Shown here piece after piece: positions 41,363 to 49,251 of a stretch of DNA of 64,000 nt. Each line of letters opens with the position of its first letter. The first letter of the stretch is position 1. Under the pieces are notes generated by a model that saw nothing but the letters and a program-made list of their open reading frames with translations, was not told the DNA's origin and did not search any database. The position numbers were made by a program, and so were the translations under genes. The DNA lies in IMG/VR virus record IMGVR_UViG_3300023174_000096, positions 41,517-105,516 of that record. One strand, given 5' to 3'. This DNA comes from a virus.

Positions 41363-43042
41363 CTACTCCTCGTCCTTGAACGTGGGGGTGAACACGGGCT
41401 TCTTGCCCTTCGGTGCCTTCTCCTGCACCCTCATCTTCTCTCGGGCCTTCTCGGCGCGCTCGCCCTTAGCCATGTCGTGGGCCTTGGGTCGGGCCATGCA
41501 CTTGAAGGGGGTCTTCCCGCCCCGGGTGAGGTCTTTCCAGTTCGGGTCGTCCGTGAGGTCGCCGCACGGCCCGATGATGTCACCGGGCTCGTAGGTCTTC
41601 TTGGTCCCGTCCTCGCGGGTGATCGTGCGCTTCACGGGCGAGATCGCCACCCAATCTCCCCACTGGGCCTCACCGGGTGATTTGCCCTTGCCCTGACCGT
41701 GGCCGCTGAACCACTCGTCTAGGCCCCCGTGACCTACGTCTTTTTTGGCCTTTCCCTTGGCGGACAGGTAGCGGGACGCAACACGGGCGGCGCTTGCGAA
41801 GCGCCCACGGTCCTTCTTGGCGAGGAACGCCTTGAACCGCTCGATCTGATCGCGGGTCATGTCCCGGCCCAGAACGAAGTGCGCGAACACCTCCGCGAAA
41901 TCCTCCTCCGTGGCGGTCCCCCCGTACTCCGACACGGCGGCGACTTCTTTGTAGAAGCTGTCGAACCGAGCGCGGTCGCCCGCGTCCATGAACTTGAAGT
42001 AGTAGCGGTGCCCTAGCTCATGGATGAGGAGCTCGACCAAGAAGGGCTTGGGCAACAAGAACACCACGACGTGGTCGGGGCCGATGACGTAGTGCGCCCC
42101 CACTCCGAAGTGCTTGCCCAGCGGGTTCTCACCACCGCACTTCGGGCACCCGACGAAGATCGGGCCATACCAGAGGTCGCCAAAGCCCTTCTGGTCGAGC
42201 AGCGCCTTGGCCTTCTGGAAGTAGGGGATGTAGTCAGACAGACCCCGGGGGTCACCGGGGTCGGGGCGGGTGATGAGGTTACGGTCGGGCTCGCCGTCGT
42301 ACACCAGCTTGACCTTCCCGATGTCGAACTCCAGCAGGATCTCGTCGGGATCGTAGGACGAGCCCCCCGAGTATTTGCTGAGAAATGTGGTGATCGCCCG
42401 CAGGAGTTTGCCCGAAAGGATGTCCTCGACCTTGGCGAGTGCCTCCCGGGCGTAGTCCTCGTACCCCTTCAGCGCAGCGGCGAACGGGTCGTCAGGGTTC
42501 ACCCGCTGGTAGAAGCCCAGTATATTCTGCCCGTCCATCGTGTAGGTGTGCGTGCCGGGGGTCATTGCATCCCGGACGTGCTGGAACTTCCCGAGGTCTT
42601 CGTCGAGAAGGTACCTCGCTTCCTTGAGCTCATCACGGACTTTGAGTCGAATCGCCTCAAAGACGCTGGACGGGTCCATTCCACGGGGCAGCAAGCCCTT
42701 CGTGTAGGCCATGTGCTCCCACAGGCGCTCTAGCTCCCGGTCCCGCAGGGACTTGAAGTGCGCGATGAGGTCGTCGAGTGAGGCGTACCGTGGCTTGGGC
42801 GCAAAGGTCTTCTTGACCCACGCACGGATACCCTTGACCCATGCCGGGTCGATCTTGGTCTCCTCCCCGGCGGACTTCTTCGCCCGCCAACCGCCGCCCT
42901 CGTCCTTGTAGAGCTTGAGGGCGTGCCCGACCGCGTAGGCACTGGGCCACTTGGTGTAGCGTTCCTTCGCCTTCGCCTTGCACTTCTCCCAGAGCTCGGG
43001 ATTCGTGGGATCGTTGTCGTCGGCGGCAGTGAAGCGGTCCAT
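41363..43042 (-). CDS. multidomain zinc metallopeptidase, virion-associated (probable)
   Basis: 559 aa from ATG 43042 (a GTG one codon earlier is possible). N-terminus: ELWEKCKAKAKERYTKWPSA, a DUF5872-like segment common in phage virion proteins. Centre: LLIHELGHRYYFKF, a canonical HExxH zinc-peptidase motif, with EDFAEVFAHF downstream as a possible third ligand. CPKCGG may be structural. Then RVASRYL (~41765-41785) and a C-terminal domain (WGDWVAISPVKRTI; GDIIGPCGDL; KCMARPKAHDM) similar to a DUF6321-type module. A DNA-ejection or cell-wall role is inferred. Confidence 0.8.
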   Translation of the reverse strand: MDRFTAADDNDPTNPELWEKCKAKAKERYTKWPSAYAVGHALKLYKDEGGGWRAKKSAGEETKIDPAWVKGIRAWVKKTFAPKPRYASLDDLIAHFKSLRDRELERLWEHMAYTKGLLPRGMDPSSVFEAIRLKVRDELKEARYLLDEDLGKFQHVRDAMTPGTHTYTMDGQNILGFYQRVNPDDPFAAALKGYEDYAREALAKVEDILSGKLLRAITTFLSKYSGGSSYDPDEILLEFDIGKVKLVYDGEPDRNLITRPDPGDPRGLSDYIPYFQKAKALLDQKGFGDLWYGPIFVGCPKCGGENPLGKHFGVGAHYVIGPDHVVVFLLPKPFLVELLIHELGHRYYFKFMDAGDRARFDSFYKEVAAVSEYGGTATEEDFAEVFAHFVLGRDMTRDQIERFKAFLAKKDRGRFASAARVASRYLSAKGKAKKDVGHGGLDEWFSGHGQGKGKSPGEAQWGDWVAISPVKRTITREDGTKKTYEPGDIIGPCGDLTDDPNWKDLTRGGKTPFKCMARPKAHDMAKGERAEKAREKMRVQEKAPKGKKPVFTPTFKDEE

Positions 43043-43051
43043 CACCGCGCG

Positions 43052-43074
43052 CGGGCGATAGAACGGTTACTACG
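43052..43074 (-). promoter_or_regulatory. candidate late promoter before 43042
   Basis: Minus strand: CGTAGTAACCGTTCTATCGCCC, with CTATC at 43057-43061. Confidence 0.55.
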
Positions 43075-43630
43075 AGCCGACCTTGGCGTCCCGCTCGGCG
43101 CGGAGGTTCTCCTCGCCCTTGGCGACGAGCTCGATGAGCTTCTTCTGGGCGGCGTCGAGGGACATATTCCCCGTGAGGGTGAGGTCCCCCGTGTCGCGGT
43201 CGAAGCGCCGGGAGGTGAGCCCCACCACCCCCGGCATGAGCATCTTGACCAGCTTGGGGTCCATCGCACGGATGCCGATGTGCCAGACCATCTGGATCAC
43301 CGTCCCGCTGCCCACGGACAACGGTTGACCGCCGTACTCGCAGGGCTGCTTCTCCCGGTACAGAGAGATACCTGACCCCGTGAGAAGTTCCAGATCGAAG
43401 TGGTGGACCGGGATGGGGATCTCCGGGCGGTCGAACTTGAGGGTGAGCGGGATGATGACTTGGAGATCACCCACCGTGACCGTGGGGTTCGGGACCACCC
43501 CCCAGCCGTGGACCTTCACGATCAGGTCGCCCGACTCCACCAATCGAGAGACGAGCTCCTGCTCGGTCTCTGACATGGGGACATACAGGCTGTGGGGGTT
43601 CTTGCCACCGAAAGTGTTTTGGTCACTCAT
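43070..43630 (-). CDS. unknown protein, alpha/beta
   Basis: 186 aa. Beta-rich core (SGDLIVKVHGWGVVPNPTVT; VIIPLTLKFDRPEIPIPVHH) and a helical C-terminus (LDAAQKKLIELVAKGEENLR). No family recognised. ATGA overlap with the cold-shock gene upstream. Confidence 0.65.
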   Translation of the reverse strand: MSDQNTFGGKNPHSLYVPMSETEQELVSRLVESGDLIVKVHGWGVVPNPTVTVGDLQVIIPLTLKFDRPEIPIPVHHFDLELLTGSGISLYREKQPCEYGGQPLSVGSGTVIQMVWHIGIRAMDPKLVKMLMPGVVGLTSRRFDRDTGDLTLTGNMSLDAAQKKLIELVAKGEENLRAERDAKVGS

Positions 43631-44031
43631 TGGAACACCGTGACGTAACAGGCGCGAGGTTTCTTCCCAGCCACGGTGGTGTCCGTGGCGTAGAAGTGTA
43701 CCGCTGAACCCACGGCGGGAATCCCTCCCCCGATCACCTCGGACTTGTGGAGGTAGTAGCCCCCACGGTCGGTGGTGATGAACCCGTAGCCTCGCACGGG
43801 GTCGTAGGACGCCACCGCTCCCTCAAGGTGCAGGGGGGCGTTGCAACGCATGACGACGCTGGCGCGAGTGCCCTCGCCCAGTTCGTACTCGACTTCTTCG
43901 CCCGTGAGAGGGGGGACAGTGGTCGGGCCGGAAAACACCGACAGGTGAAAGAACACCTCCACGTCGCCCGCCTCGGAGAGGATGAACCCGTACCGCTTCT
44001 CGGGGAGATAACGCCGCACGGTGCCCTTCAC
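43627..44031 (-). CDS. tandem cold-shock-domain protein
   Basis: 134 aa, GTG start overlapping the preceding stop (GTGA). Two CSD/OB folds: residues 1-60 with RNP1-like KRYGFI and EVFFHLSVF, and residues 68-134 with VRGYGFITT and GGYYLHKSEV. Each has the conserved aromatic-Gly-Phe-Ile nucleic-acid-binding strand. Bacterial Csp proteins have one domain; a fused pair is unusual. Would bind single-stranded RNA/DNA. Confidence 0.85.
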   Translation of the reverse strand: MKGTVRRYLPEKRYGFILSEAGDVEVFFHLSVFSGPTTVPPLTGEEVEYELGEGTRASVVMRCNAPLHLEGAVASYDPVRGYGFITTDRGGYYLHKSEVIGGGIPAVGSAVHFYATDTTVAGKKPRACYVTVFQ

Positions 44032-44402
44032 AGCTTGCCTCCCAACGCGACCCTCAGAAGTTCCCCTGCCGCCACCGTTGCGAGAGCGAGCACCCGCCGC
44101 AGTAGGTCCCTCGCGCGGTCTAGACGGTCCGCCTCGGCGTTCTGGAGAATCGCCAAGAAGTCGCTCGCGTCCCGCAGGGGCAACGTGCGACCTACCGCCT
44201 CAACCAACTGTGCCGTGTCCATGTGCCCGGTGTGTCCGGTGCGGGTTGAATCGACGAGAGTCTGAAGAATCCTCACCCCCTCCACCCCTCGGTCGCGCAA
44301 GGCGCGCATGGAGATTTCCACGAGGGAACGCTCCCACCCGCTGGGAAACTGGTCACGAAGGGACAGCAACGGAACGAGGGCACGATCACTCGGGTCGGTC
44401 AT
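44028..44402 (-). CDS. unknown helical protein
   Basis: 124 aa, nearly all helical, with a Leu/Ala-rich amphipathic C-terminus (ARDLLRRVLALATVAAGELL). No recognised motif. Overlaps the lipoprotein gene by 17 bases. Confidence 0.6.
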   Translation of the reverse strand: MTDPSDRALVPLLSLRDQFPSGWERSLVEISMRALRDRGVEGVRILQTLVDSTRTGHTGHMDTAQLVEAVGRTLPLRDASDFLAILQNAEADRLDRARDLLRRVLALATVAAGELLRVALGGKL

Positions 44403-44742
44403 CGGGTAGCTCGCAGCTTCTCGGGGGAAGCACAGGGGTTGAGGGCGGGCGGGTTTCCAGCAATCGCCCGTTGTACAGCATCATGTCTCGATGCCACGCC
44501 CACCGCACGGCGTACACGGTCCACCAATCCGCGTAGCCTTGGCATAGGAGGTCCGTCGCCCACGGGCTGTTGGACCGCCAAACTCCGTTCGCGCAGGTGC
44601 AGCGATGTACAACAATGTCCCGCGTAGCGGGTGCCCCCTCCCGCACCATGCGGTCAGCGAAGGTCACCTCGGTGAGATAGGTGTCCCGGTCGCGGAGCAC
44701 CACGCCGCACCCCGTGAGACACAGAGCGAGCAACAGCCTCAC
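44386..44742 (-). CDS. predicted phage lipoprotein
   Basis: 118 aa, GTG start overlapping the preceding stop (GTGA). N-terminus RLLLALCLTGCGVVL is a short signal peptide with lipobox LTGC; Cys12 would be lipidated. The rest has RCTC, a Trp/Tyr-rich stretch (ADWWTVYAVRWAWHRDM) and a Pro-rich end. An outer-membrane spanin or superinfection-exclusion lipoprotein are possibilities. No partner i-spanin is visible beside it. Confidence 0.65.
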   Translation of the reverse strand: MRLLLALCLTGCGVVLRDRDTYLTEVTFADRMVREGAPATRDIVVHRCTCANGVWRSNSPWATDLLCQGYADWWTVYAVRWAWHRDMMLYNGRLLETRPPSTPVLPPRSCELPDDRPE

Positions 44743-45053
44743 TTACGGTTTCTCCGGTTCGGGTCGTGGATGCCGGGGCGGTTCTGAGAAGCCATGAACA
44801 CGTCCTCTTGGCGCTGGTCGTTGAACGGGAACGGCTGGAGGGTGATGGGGTTCCTCGCCACGATCCCGTTGAGACGGGTCTGCTCGGCAGGGGTCATCGT
44901 CGGCACCACCGCCAAGAAGTCGTGCTTGGCGATGGGGATGTTGATCAGAAGGTCGATGATGACGTAATCGGGCAGCACCGCAGGGTTGTCGGGATCTCCC
45001 GGTATCCCTGCGAGATTGTTCCGACCTTGGTTGTCAAACCACCAGTTGGCCAT
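44739..45053 (-). CDS. unknown small protein
   Basis: 104 aa (MANWWFDNQGRNNLAGIPGD), Asn/Pro-rich with one hydrophobic stretch (YVIIDLLINIPIAKHDFLAV). No domain recognised. Leader CTGTAGGGC before ATG resembles the GTAGGGT leaders at 8242 and 34401. Confidence 0.6.
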   Translation of the reverse strand: MANWWFDNQGRNNLAGIPGDPDNPAVLPDYVIIDLLINIPIAKHDFLAVVPTMTPAEQTRLNGIVARNPITLQPFPFNDQRQEDVFMASQNRPGIHDPNRRNRK

Positions 45054-45083
45054 GCCCTACAGTACCTATTGGCCTTCTAGGGT

Positions 45084-45314
45084 ATGAACGACGACGAAGA
45101 TCCCGTGGACATGGGGAATCTTGAGCTCTACGAAGGCGACGTGTCGGTGGTTCTACGCGCCGATGGCGAGGTCGAGTTCTTGGTGGCGTGCGACGATGAG
45201 GAGAGCGAAGAGTACGTCATCTCCATTCGGAAGGTGCGCTATCTCAAGTTCGTGCTGGAGAGTGCTGAGTGCCAACGGTTGTTTGAACGCGCACTCATCG
45301 ACGAGGTCAACTGA
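45084..45314 (+). CDS. small acidic protein
   Basis: 76 aa, strongly acidic, beta-strand then helix (LRADGEVEFLVACDDEESEE; YLKFVLESAECQRLFERALI). Divergent from 45053 across a 30-base gap and convergent with 45307 (8-base overlap). A DNA-mimic role could be imagined from charge but is unsupported. Confidence 0.6.
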   Translation: MNDDEDPVDMGNLELYEGDVSVVLRADGEVEFLVACDDEESEEYVISIRKVRYLKFVLESAECQRLFERALIDEVN

Positions 45315-45621
45315 TCTCGGTGTAGACCTTCGACGCCTTCGCCAGCCACGCCTTGAGCGCGCCTTCATCCGCTCGCGTCGCAGCCCTCCACCCCGACAAG
45401 TACAGGTCAAAGCTCTCTGTCATTACGTCGGGTGACGCAGAGGCCGGGAGGATCGTCACGAGGCGACCGTTGGGCATCCGCGCCGTGCGCCCCGCATTCT
45501 GCTCGTACACGCTCGCCAGCACCTTGAGGGCGAGGGGGTACTCGGTCTCGGGCACGAGGAGCACCGCACGGGCGTCTCGGGCTCGGGCTTGGGTCAACGG
45601 GGTCAGTACGAAATGGCTCAT
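45307..45621 (-). CDS. unknown protein
   Basis: 104 aa. Alpha/beta (RARDARAVLLVPETEYPLAL; SFDLYLSGWRAATRADEGAL). Good Shine-Dalgarno (ggagggtgac) before ATG 45621. Downstream end of the replication transcript. Confidence 0.65.
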   Translation of the reverse strand: MSHFVLTPLTQARARDARAVLLVPETEYPLALKVLASVYEQNAGRTARMPNGRLVTILPASASPDVMTESFDLYLSGWRAATRADEGALKAWLAKASKVYTEIS

Positions 45622-45622
45622 G

Positions 45623-46258
45623 TCACCCTCCCATCTTGATCTTGGCCCCTCGGGGCACGACGTTCACCTTGGGCTTCGGAGCCCATGTATCCTCGGACAC
45701 AGGGGCACTCACCTTGGGTGAACCCCCACCGATCATCACCCCCTCCTCGGGGAAGTCCGTGTTGATGCCCAGCGCCACGGGCAGGGGCTTGGGGACGGAA
45801 GGGCGTGGAGGCAGGGGCGGGACATCCTCCACGGGGGGCTCCTCCACGGACACTTCTTCTTGGATGGCGATGACCGTGGGGAGTCGCCTACCGCGCGCCT
45901 CGGCCAGCTTCGACACGGCGTCTTCCACCACCTGTGACTTCGCCGTCTCCGGGTCGGGCTCCGCGAGATGGACCCCCGGCCCAACCCACGGGTCGGCACG
46001 GCGCGCGATGGACAGTGCCGCAGCGATCTCCACGAAGTGCATCGCGCGGACATGGTCGAACCGGGGGTCGTCGGGTTGAGCTTGTAGGGGGTGGGTGAGA
46101 AGCCGACCCACCTGCGTGCGGACCCGCTCCTCAAACGAGGAGCTCGACCACCCGGCGTTGACGCAGTTCTGATTCCGGCACCGCTTGCAGAAGGTCTCCT
46201 TGAACTCTCGCGGCGGGATGCGCTGGTCGTTGCACTCGTTCAGCAAGTCAGGTTTCAT
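45623..46258 (-). CDS. Cys-knuckle protein with Pro-rich tail
   Basis: 211 aa from ATG 46258 (a TTG at 46264 is the only earlier start-like codon). Residues 20-38: FKETFCKRCRNQNCVNAGW, a zinc-knuckle-like CxxC...C motif recurrent in small phage proteins. The C-terminal half is Pro/Glu/Val-rich (EEPPVEDVPPLPPRPSVPKP) and probably disordered. Overlaps the end of the coiled-coil gene. Co-transcribed with the polymerase. Confidence 0.65.
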   Translation of the reverse strand: MKPDLLNECNDQRIPPREFKETFCKRCRNQNCVNAGWSSSSFEERVRTQVGRLLTHPLQAQPDDPRFDHVRAMHFVEIAAALSIARRADPWVGPGVHLAEPDPETAKSQVVEDAVSKLAEARGRRLPTVIAIQEEVSVEEPPVEDVPPLPPRPSVPKPLPVALGINTDFPEEGVMIGGGSPKVSAPVSEDTWAPKPKVNVVPRGAKIKMGG

Positions 46259-46574
46259 GAGCAACCCCCAGCCTCACGGACGTTTGGTACTGCGCCCGCA
46301 GACGCTTCACCTCGGCCTTGAGGGCCTCGACCTTCTGCGCGGCGCTCTCACCACCGCTCTCGGTGAGGTTCTCCTTCGCCGCCAGCATGGCATGGTGGAG
46401 CTCCACCAGCATCGTGGCCACCTCCCACGGGAGCGTGGGGAGTTGGCCCGCACGGGTGAGCTCGTCCATCACGAAGCACACCCGTAGCGTGTCGTCGGCC
46501 ACCGCCGCGCACACTTCGACCAAGTTCTCAATCCGTCGCTCGATCTCGTCGAACCGGGCTTCCACGTCGCTCAC
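46248..46574 (-). CDS. coiled-coil protein
   Basis: 108 aa, ATGA-coupled to the polymerase gene. Two long helices (VEARFDEIERRIENLVEVCA; AQKVEALKAEVKRLRAQYQ) predict a coiled coil. Coupling to the polymerase suggests a replication accessory factor, an inference from position only. Confidence 0.6.
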   Translation of the reverse strand: MSDVEARFDEIERRIENLVEVCAAVADDTLRVCFVMDELTRAGQLPTLPWEVATMLVELHHAMLAAKENLTESGGESAAQKVEALKAEVKRLRAQYQTSVRLGVAHET

Positions 46575-49234
46575 AGGGTTCCTCCTACCATCGGCAGCTT
46601 CCCGCCCCAGACCGTTGAGACCACCGCCGTGAGGTCCTCGTCGTTCGGCCCCAGCACCTTGACACGCGCCGTGGGCGCGCTCGCCCCCGCCGCAATCTTC
46701 TGCGCCAGTGCCTCGACCTCACCTAACGAAAAACTCTTTACCTTGTGCATGACCGTGGGGGTTTCCACTGCCTTTTCGGTGGGTTGGGCCTTGGGCTTGT
46801 CCACCTTCGGGCCGATGCCCTTGAAGCACCCGTCGAGCTCGGGCGGGCACTCGCCCTTCTTGCGGATCTTCTTGAGGTCCCACGGCACGGTCCAATCAGG
46901 CCCCATCTCCACGTCGGACGTGAGGGGGACGGCCCAGCCCAACCGCTGGAGGAGGGGGTTCCGGCACATGATGCCGACGAACAGGTCGATGGCCTCCTCC
47001 AGAATGTCCTTGTCGATCTCAAACACCAGTTCGTCGTGCATGGTGATGAGCATATGCACTTTCTCCAGCCAGCCGCGCTGCTTGCAGTCCTTGTAGATGA
47101 GCCCCATCGCGATCTTGGTGATGTCGGCGGACGTACCCTGCACCGGGCCGTTCACGGCGTTACGCTCGGCCTTGGCGCGGAACCCCCCAAGCTCGTGGTC
47201 GATGTCGGGAAGGGGGTACCGCCGCCCGAAAGCCGTGGTCACGAACTTGTGCTTCTTGGCGTACAGGGCTTGGGTCTTCCACCAGCCCGACAAGGTGCCG
47301 TAGGTCTTGTCAAACTGCTCCTTGATCCGCCAGCCCTCGTTCTTGTCGCAGCCCACAGCGGTCACCACGGCGTTCCCGCCGCCGCCGTAGCACAGGGCGA
47401 AGTTACACGCCTTGGCGAAACCACGGAGTTGCTTCCACTCGGGCCGCTTCGGGGCATCCTCGCCGTAGACGGCGAGGGCCGTGAGGGTGTGGAGGTCACC
47501 GATCTTGTCGCTCCCGCAGTCCGGGCAGTAGGGGGGCGGGGCCACGGGGATGGGGTCTTCCGCCGTCCCCATCGGGAACATCCGGTCGCAACCGGAGCAG
47601 TGAAAGAACTCCCGCAGCCACTTGCCCTCGCCCGACAGGTTGGTCACGATGCGGAGCTCGACGCCGCTGAAGTCGATGGCGGTGAGCACCTTGCCCGGTC
47701 GGGCGATGATGCACTCCCGCACGCGCGCGAGACACGCGGGACGGTTCGGGTCGTAGGTGGCGGGCGTCCCGTGGAACGGGAATCGGGTGCCGCCGTCCAC
47801 CTTGGGGTCCTTGCTCGATGGGGCGTTGAAGCGTCCCGTCTCGATGCTGTGCGCGTTGAAGTAGGCTCTCAGCGTGCCGTCCGTGTGGGCGTCCTCGATG
47901 ATGGGCAGAAGGTACGTCGAGAGGGCCTTGCTCACCTCGCGGAACCGCTTGATCTTGCCCGCGAAGGGGAATTTGTCGCCCACCTTCTCCAGCACCTCCT
48001 CCAGCGTGTCCTTGCTCGTGTCAACCTGCCCCGACTTCTCGGTGGCCGTGAGACCCGGCACCTTGCACTCGCGGAGGAGCTTGCCGAGTTGCTGGGCGGA
48101 CAGAACGTCGTACACCACCGGGAACTCCACGTCCTCGGACACCCCCTTGGTGGTGATCGAAGCCACCCGCTTGGTGACCGTGGCGATCTTGCCCTTCTCC
48201 TTCATGGGGTCGAGCTTCGCCTTGGTGGCAGCAGTCCGCGCCGTGTCGATCCGGTCGGTGTAGCTCGGGGTCACCACCTCGGGGTCGAAACGCAGAGACT
48301 CCAGCCCCTCCACGGAGCCCCGGAGCACCCGGTAATACCCCGGGCGGATGTCCCGGCCCACGAGGGAGGATGAGCTCTCGTACACCTCCTCCAGTGCCGC
48401 GATCCACTCACGCTGACCGATGCGGATGAGCTCCTTGGCCTTGTTCTGGTCGGTGAGGATGCGGGCGCGCTCCATCCAGCGGGTGCTCGCCACGCACAAC
48501 TTCTCAATGGCGTACACCACGTTCTGACCCACCACGCCCATGCTGGGCTCCAGAACCTCGGGGGCGAGCTTCTGGTACAGGTTCCAAGTGCAGATGGCGT
48601 CCGACGCGCCGTACCACGTCACGGGCTCCCAAGACGGGTCGAGATCGGAGAAATCAAGCCCTCCCTTGCGCTTGTCCTCGGGGAAAAGCTCATCGAGCTC
48701 GATCATCTCCATGCCGAGTTCGGTCTTGGAGAGGTGCTTCAGACCCTTGGTTTTCGACCGGGTGTCCCGCAGGTACGCGAGGATGAGGGTGTCGTCCCAC
48801 TTCTTGGGCTCGTCCCACTCACCGATGGGCTCGCCGCCGCAGTTCTGGAGGAACTCTTGGTCGAACTTGCCGTTGTGGAACACGGCGATGGAGGGGCTCG
48901 CCACCAACCGCAGCATCTCCCGCTTCCACAACGACCACGACACGTTGTGCTCGATGCCCGTGCGGTGACGCAGCGGGATGTAGTACCCGCGTTTGCCGTC
49001 CGGGGACAGGCAGCACCCGACGATCTTCGACACCGTCTCCCCGTCGTAGACGCAGGAGTTCAGCCCGGTGGTCTCAAGGTCGAGGGCGTACCGACCGCTG
49101 GCGATGCAATCGTCGATGATGCCGGGGAGGGTGTCGTTGGTGGCACGGGCGAGGGTGTAGTCACCCCCCTGCATCCACGACTTGGGCGCGACCTTGAGGG
49201 CGGTAGACTCTTGGAGGAAGTCGAACAGGTCCAT
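46571..49234 (-). CDS. polA: family A DNA polymerase with 3'-5' exonuclease and zinc-ribbon insertion
   Basis: 887 aa from ATG 49234. Exonuclease: ALDLETTG (D52, E54), FHNGKFDQEF (D125), YGASDAICTW (Y208, D212). Polymerase: motif A LTAIDFSGVELRIV (~518), O-helix RGFAKACNFALCYGG (~602; the Phe accepts deoxy- over dideoxynucleotides as in E. coli), motif C LITMHDELVFEI (~732). Between motif A and the O-helix, HCSGC...YCPDCGSDK (47505-47605) is an extra zinc ribbon. A ~100-aa tail follows the catalytic core. No 5'-nuclease domain. Motif GGGCGTAAC lies 8-9 bases before the start and no Shine-Dalgarno is seen. Confidence 0.94.
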   Translation of the reverse strand: MDLFDFLQESTALKVAPKSWMQGGDYTLARATNDTLPGIIDDCIASGRYALDLETTGLNSCVYDGETVSKIVGCCLSPDGKRGYYIPLRHRTGIEHNVSWSLWKREMLRLVASPSIAVFHNGKFDQEFLQNCGGEPIGEWDEPKKWDDTLILAYLRDTRSKTKGLKHLSKTELGMEMIELDELFPEDKRKGGLDFSDLDPSWEPVTWYGASDAICTWNLYQKLAPEVLEPSMGVVGQNVVYAIEKLCVASTRWMERARILTDQNKAKELIRIGQREWIAALEEVYESSSSLVGRDIRPGYYRVLRGSVEGLESLRFDPEVVTPSYTDRIDTARTAATKAKLDPMKEKGKIATVTKRVASITTKGVSEDVEFPVVYDVLSAQQLGKLLRECKVPGLTATEKSGQVDTSKDTLEEVLEKVGDKFPFAGKIKRFREVSKALSTYLLPIIEDAHTDGTLRAYFNAHSIETGRFNAPSSKDPKVDGGTRFPFHGTPATYDPNRPACLARVRECIIARPGKVLTAIDFSGVELRIVTNLSGEGKWLREFFHCSGCDRMFPMGTAEDPIPVAPPPYCPDCGSDKIGDLHTLTALAVYGEDAPKRPEWKQLRGFAKACNFALCYGGGGNAVVTAVGCDKNEGWRIKEQFDKTYGTLSGWWKTQALYAKKHKFVTTAFGRRYPLPDIDHELGGFRAKAERNAVNGPVQGTSADITKIAMGLIYKDCKQRGWLEKVHMLITMHDELVFEIDKDILEEAIDLFVGIMCRNPLLQRLGWAVPLTSDVEMGPDWTVPWDLKKIRKKGECPPELDGCFKGIGPKVDKPKAQPTEKAVETPTVMHKVKSFSLGEVEALAQKIAAGASAPTARVKVLGPNDEDLTAVVSTVWGGKLPMVGGTL

Positions 49235-49242
49235 CACGGGAC

Positions 49243-49251
49243 GTTACGCCC
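49243..49251 (-). promoter_or_regulatory. GGGCGTAAC element before the polymerase
   Basis: The element spans the TAA stop (GCG TAA) of the type IIG-like gene and lies 9 bases before ATG 49234. Confidence 0.5.

Noticed and set aside
44028-44402. Helical protein as a holin
   Set aside because: Hydrophobic segment is interrupted by Arg and Glu; no clear transmembrane helix.
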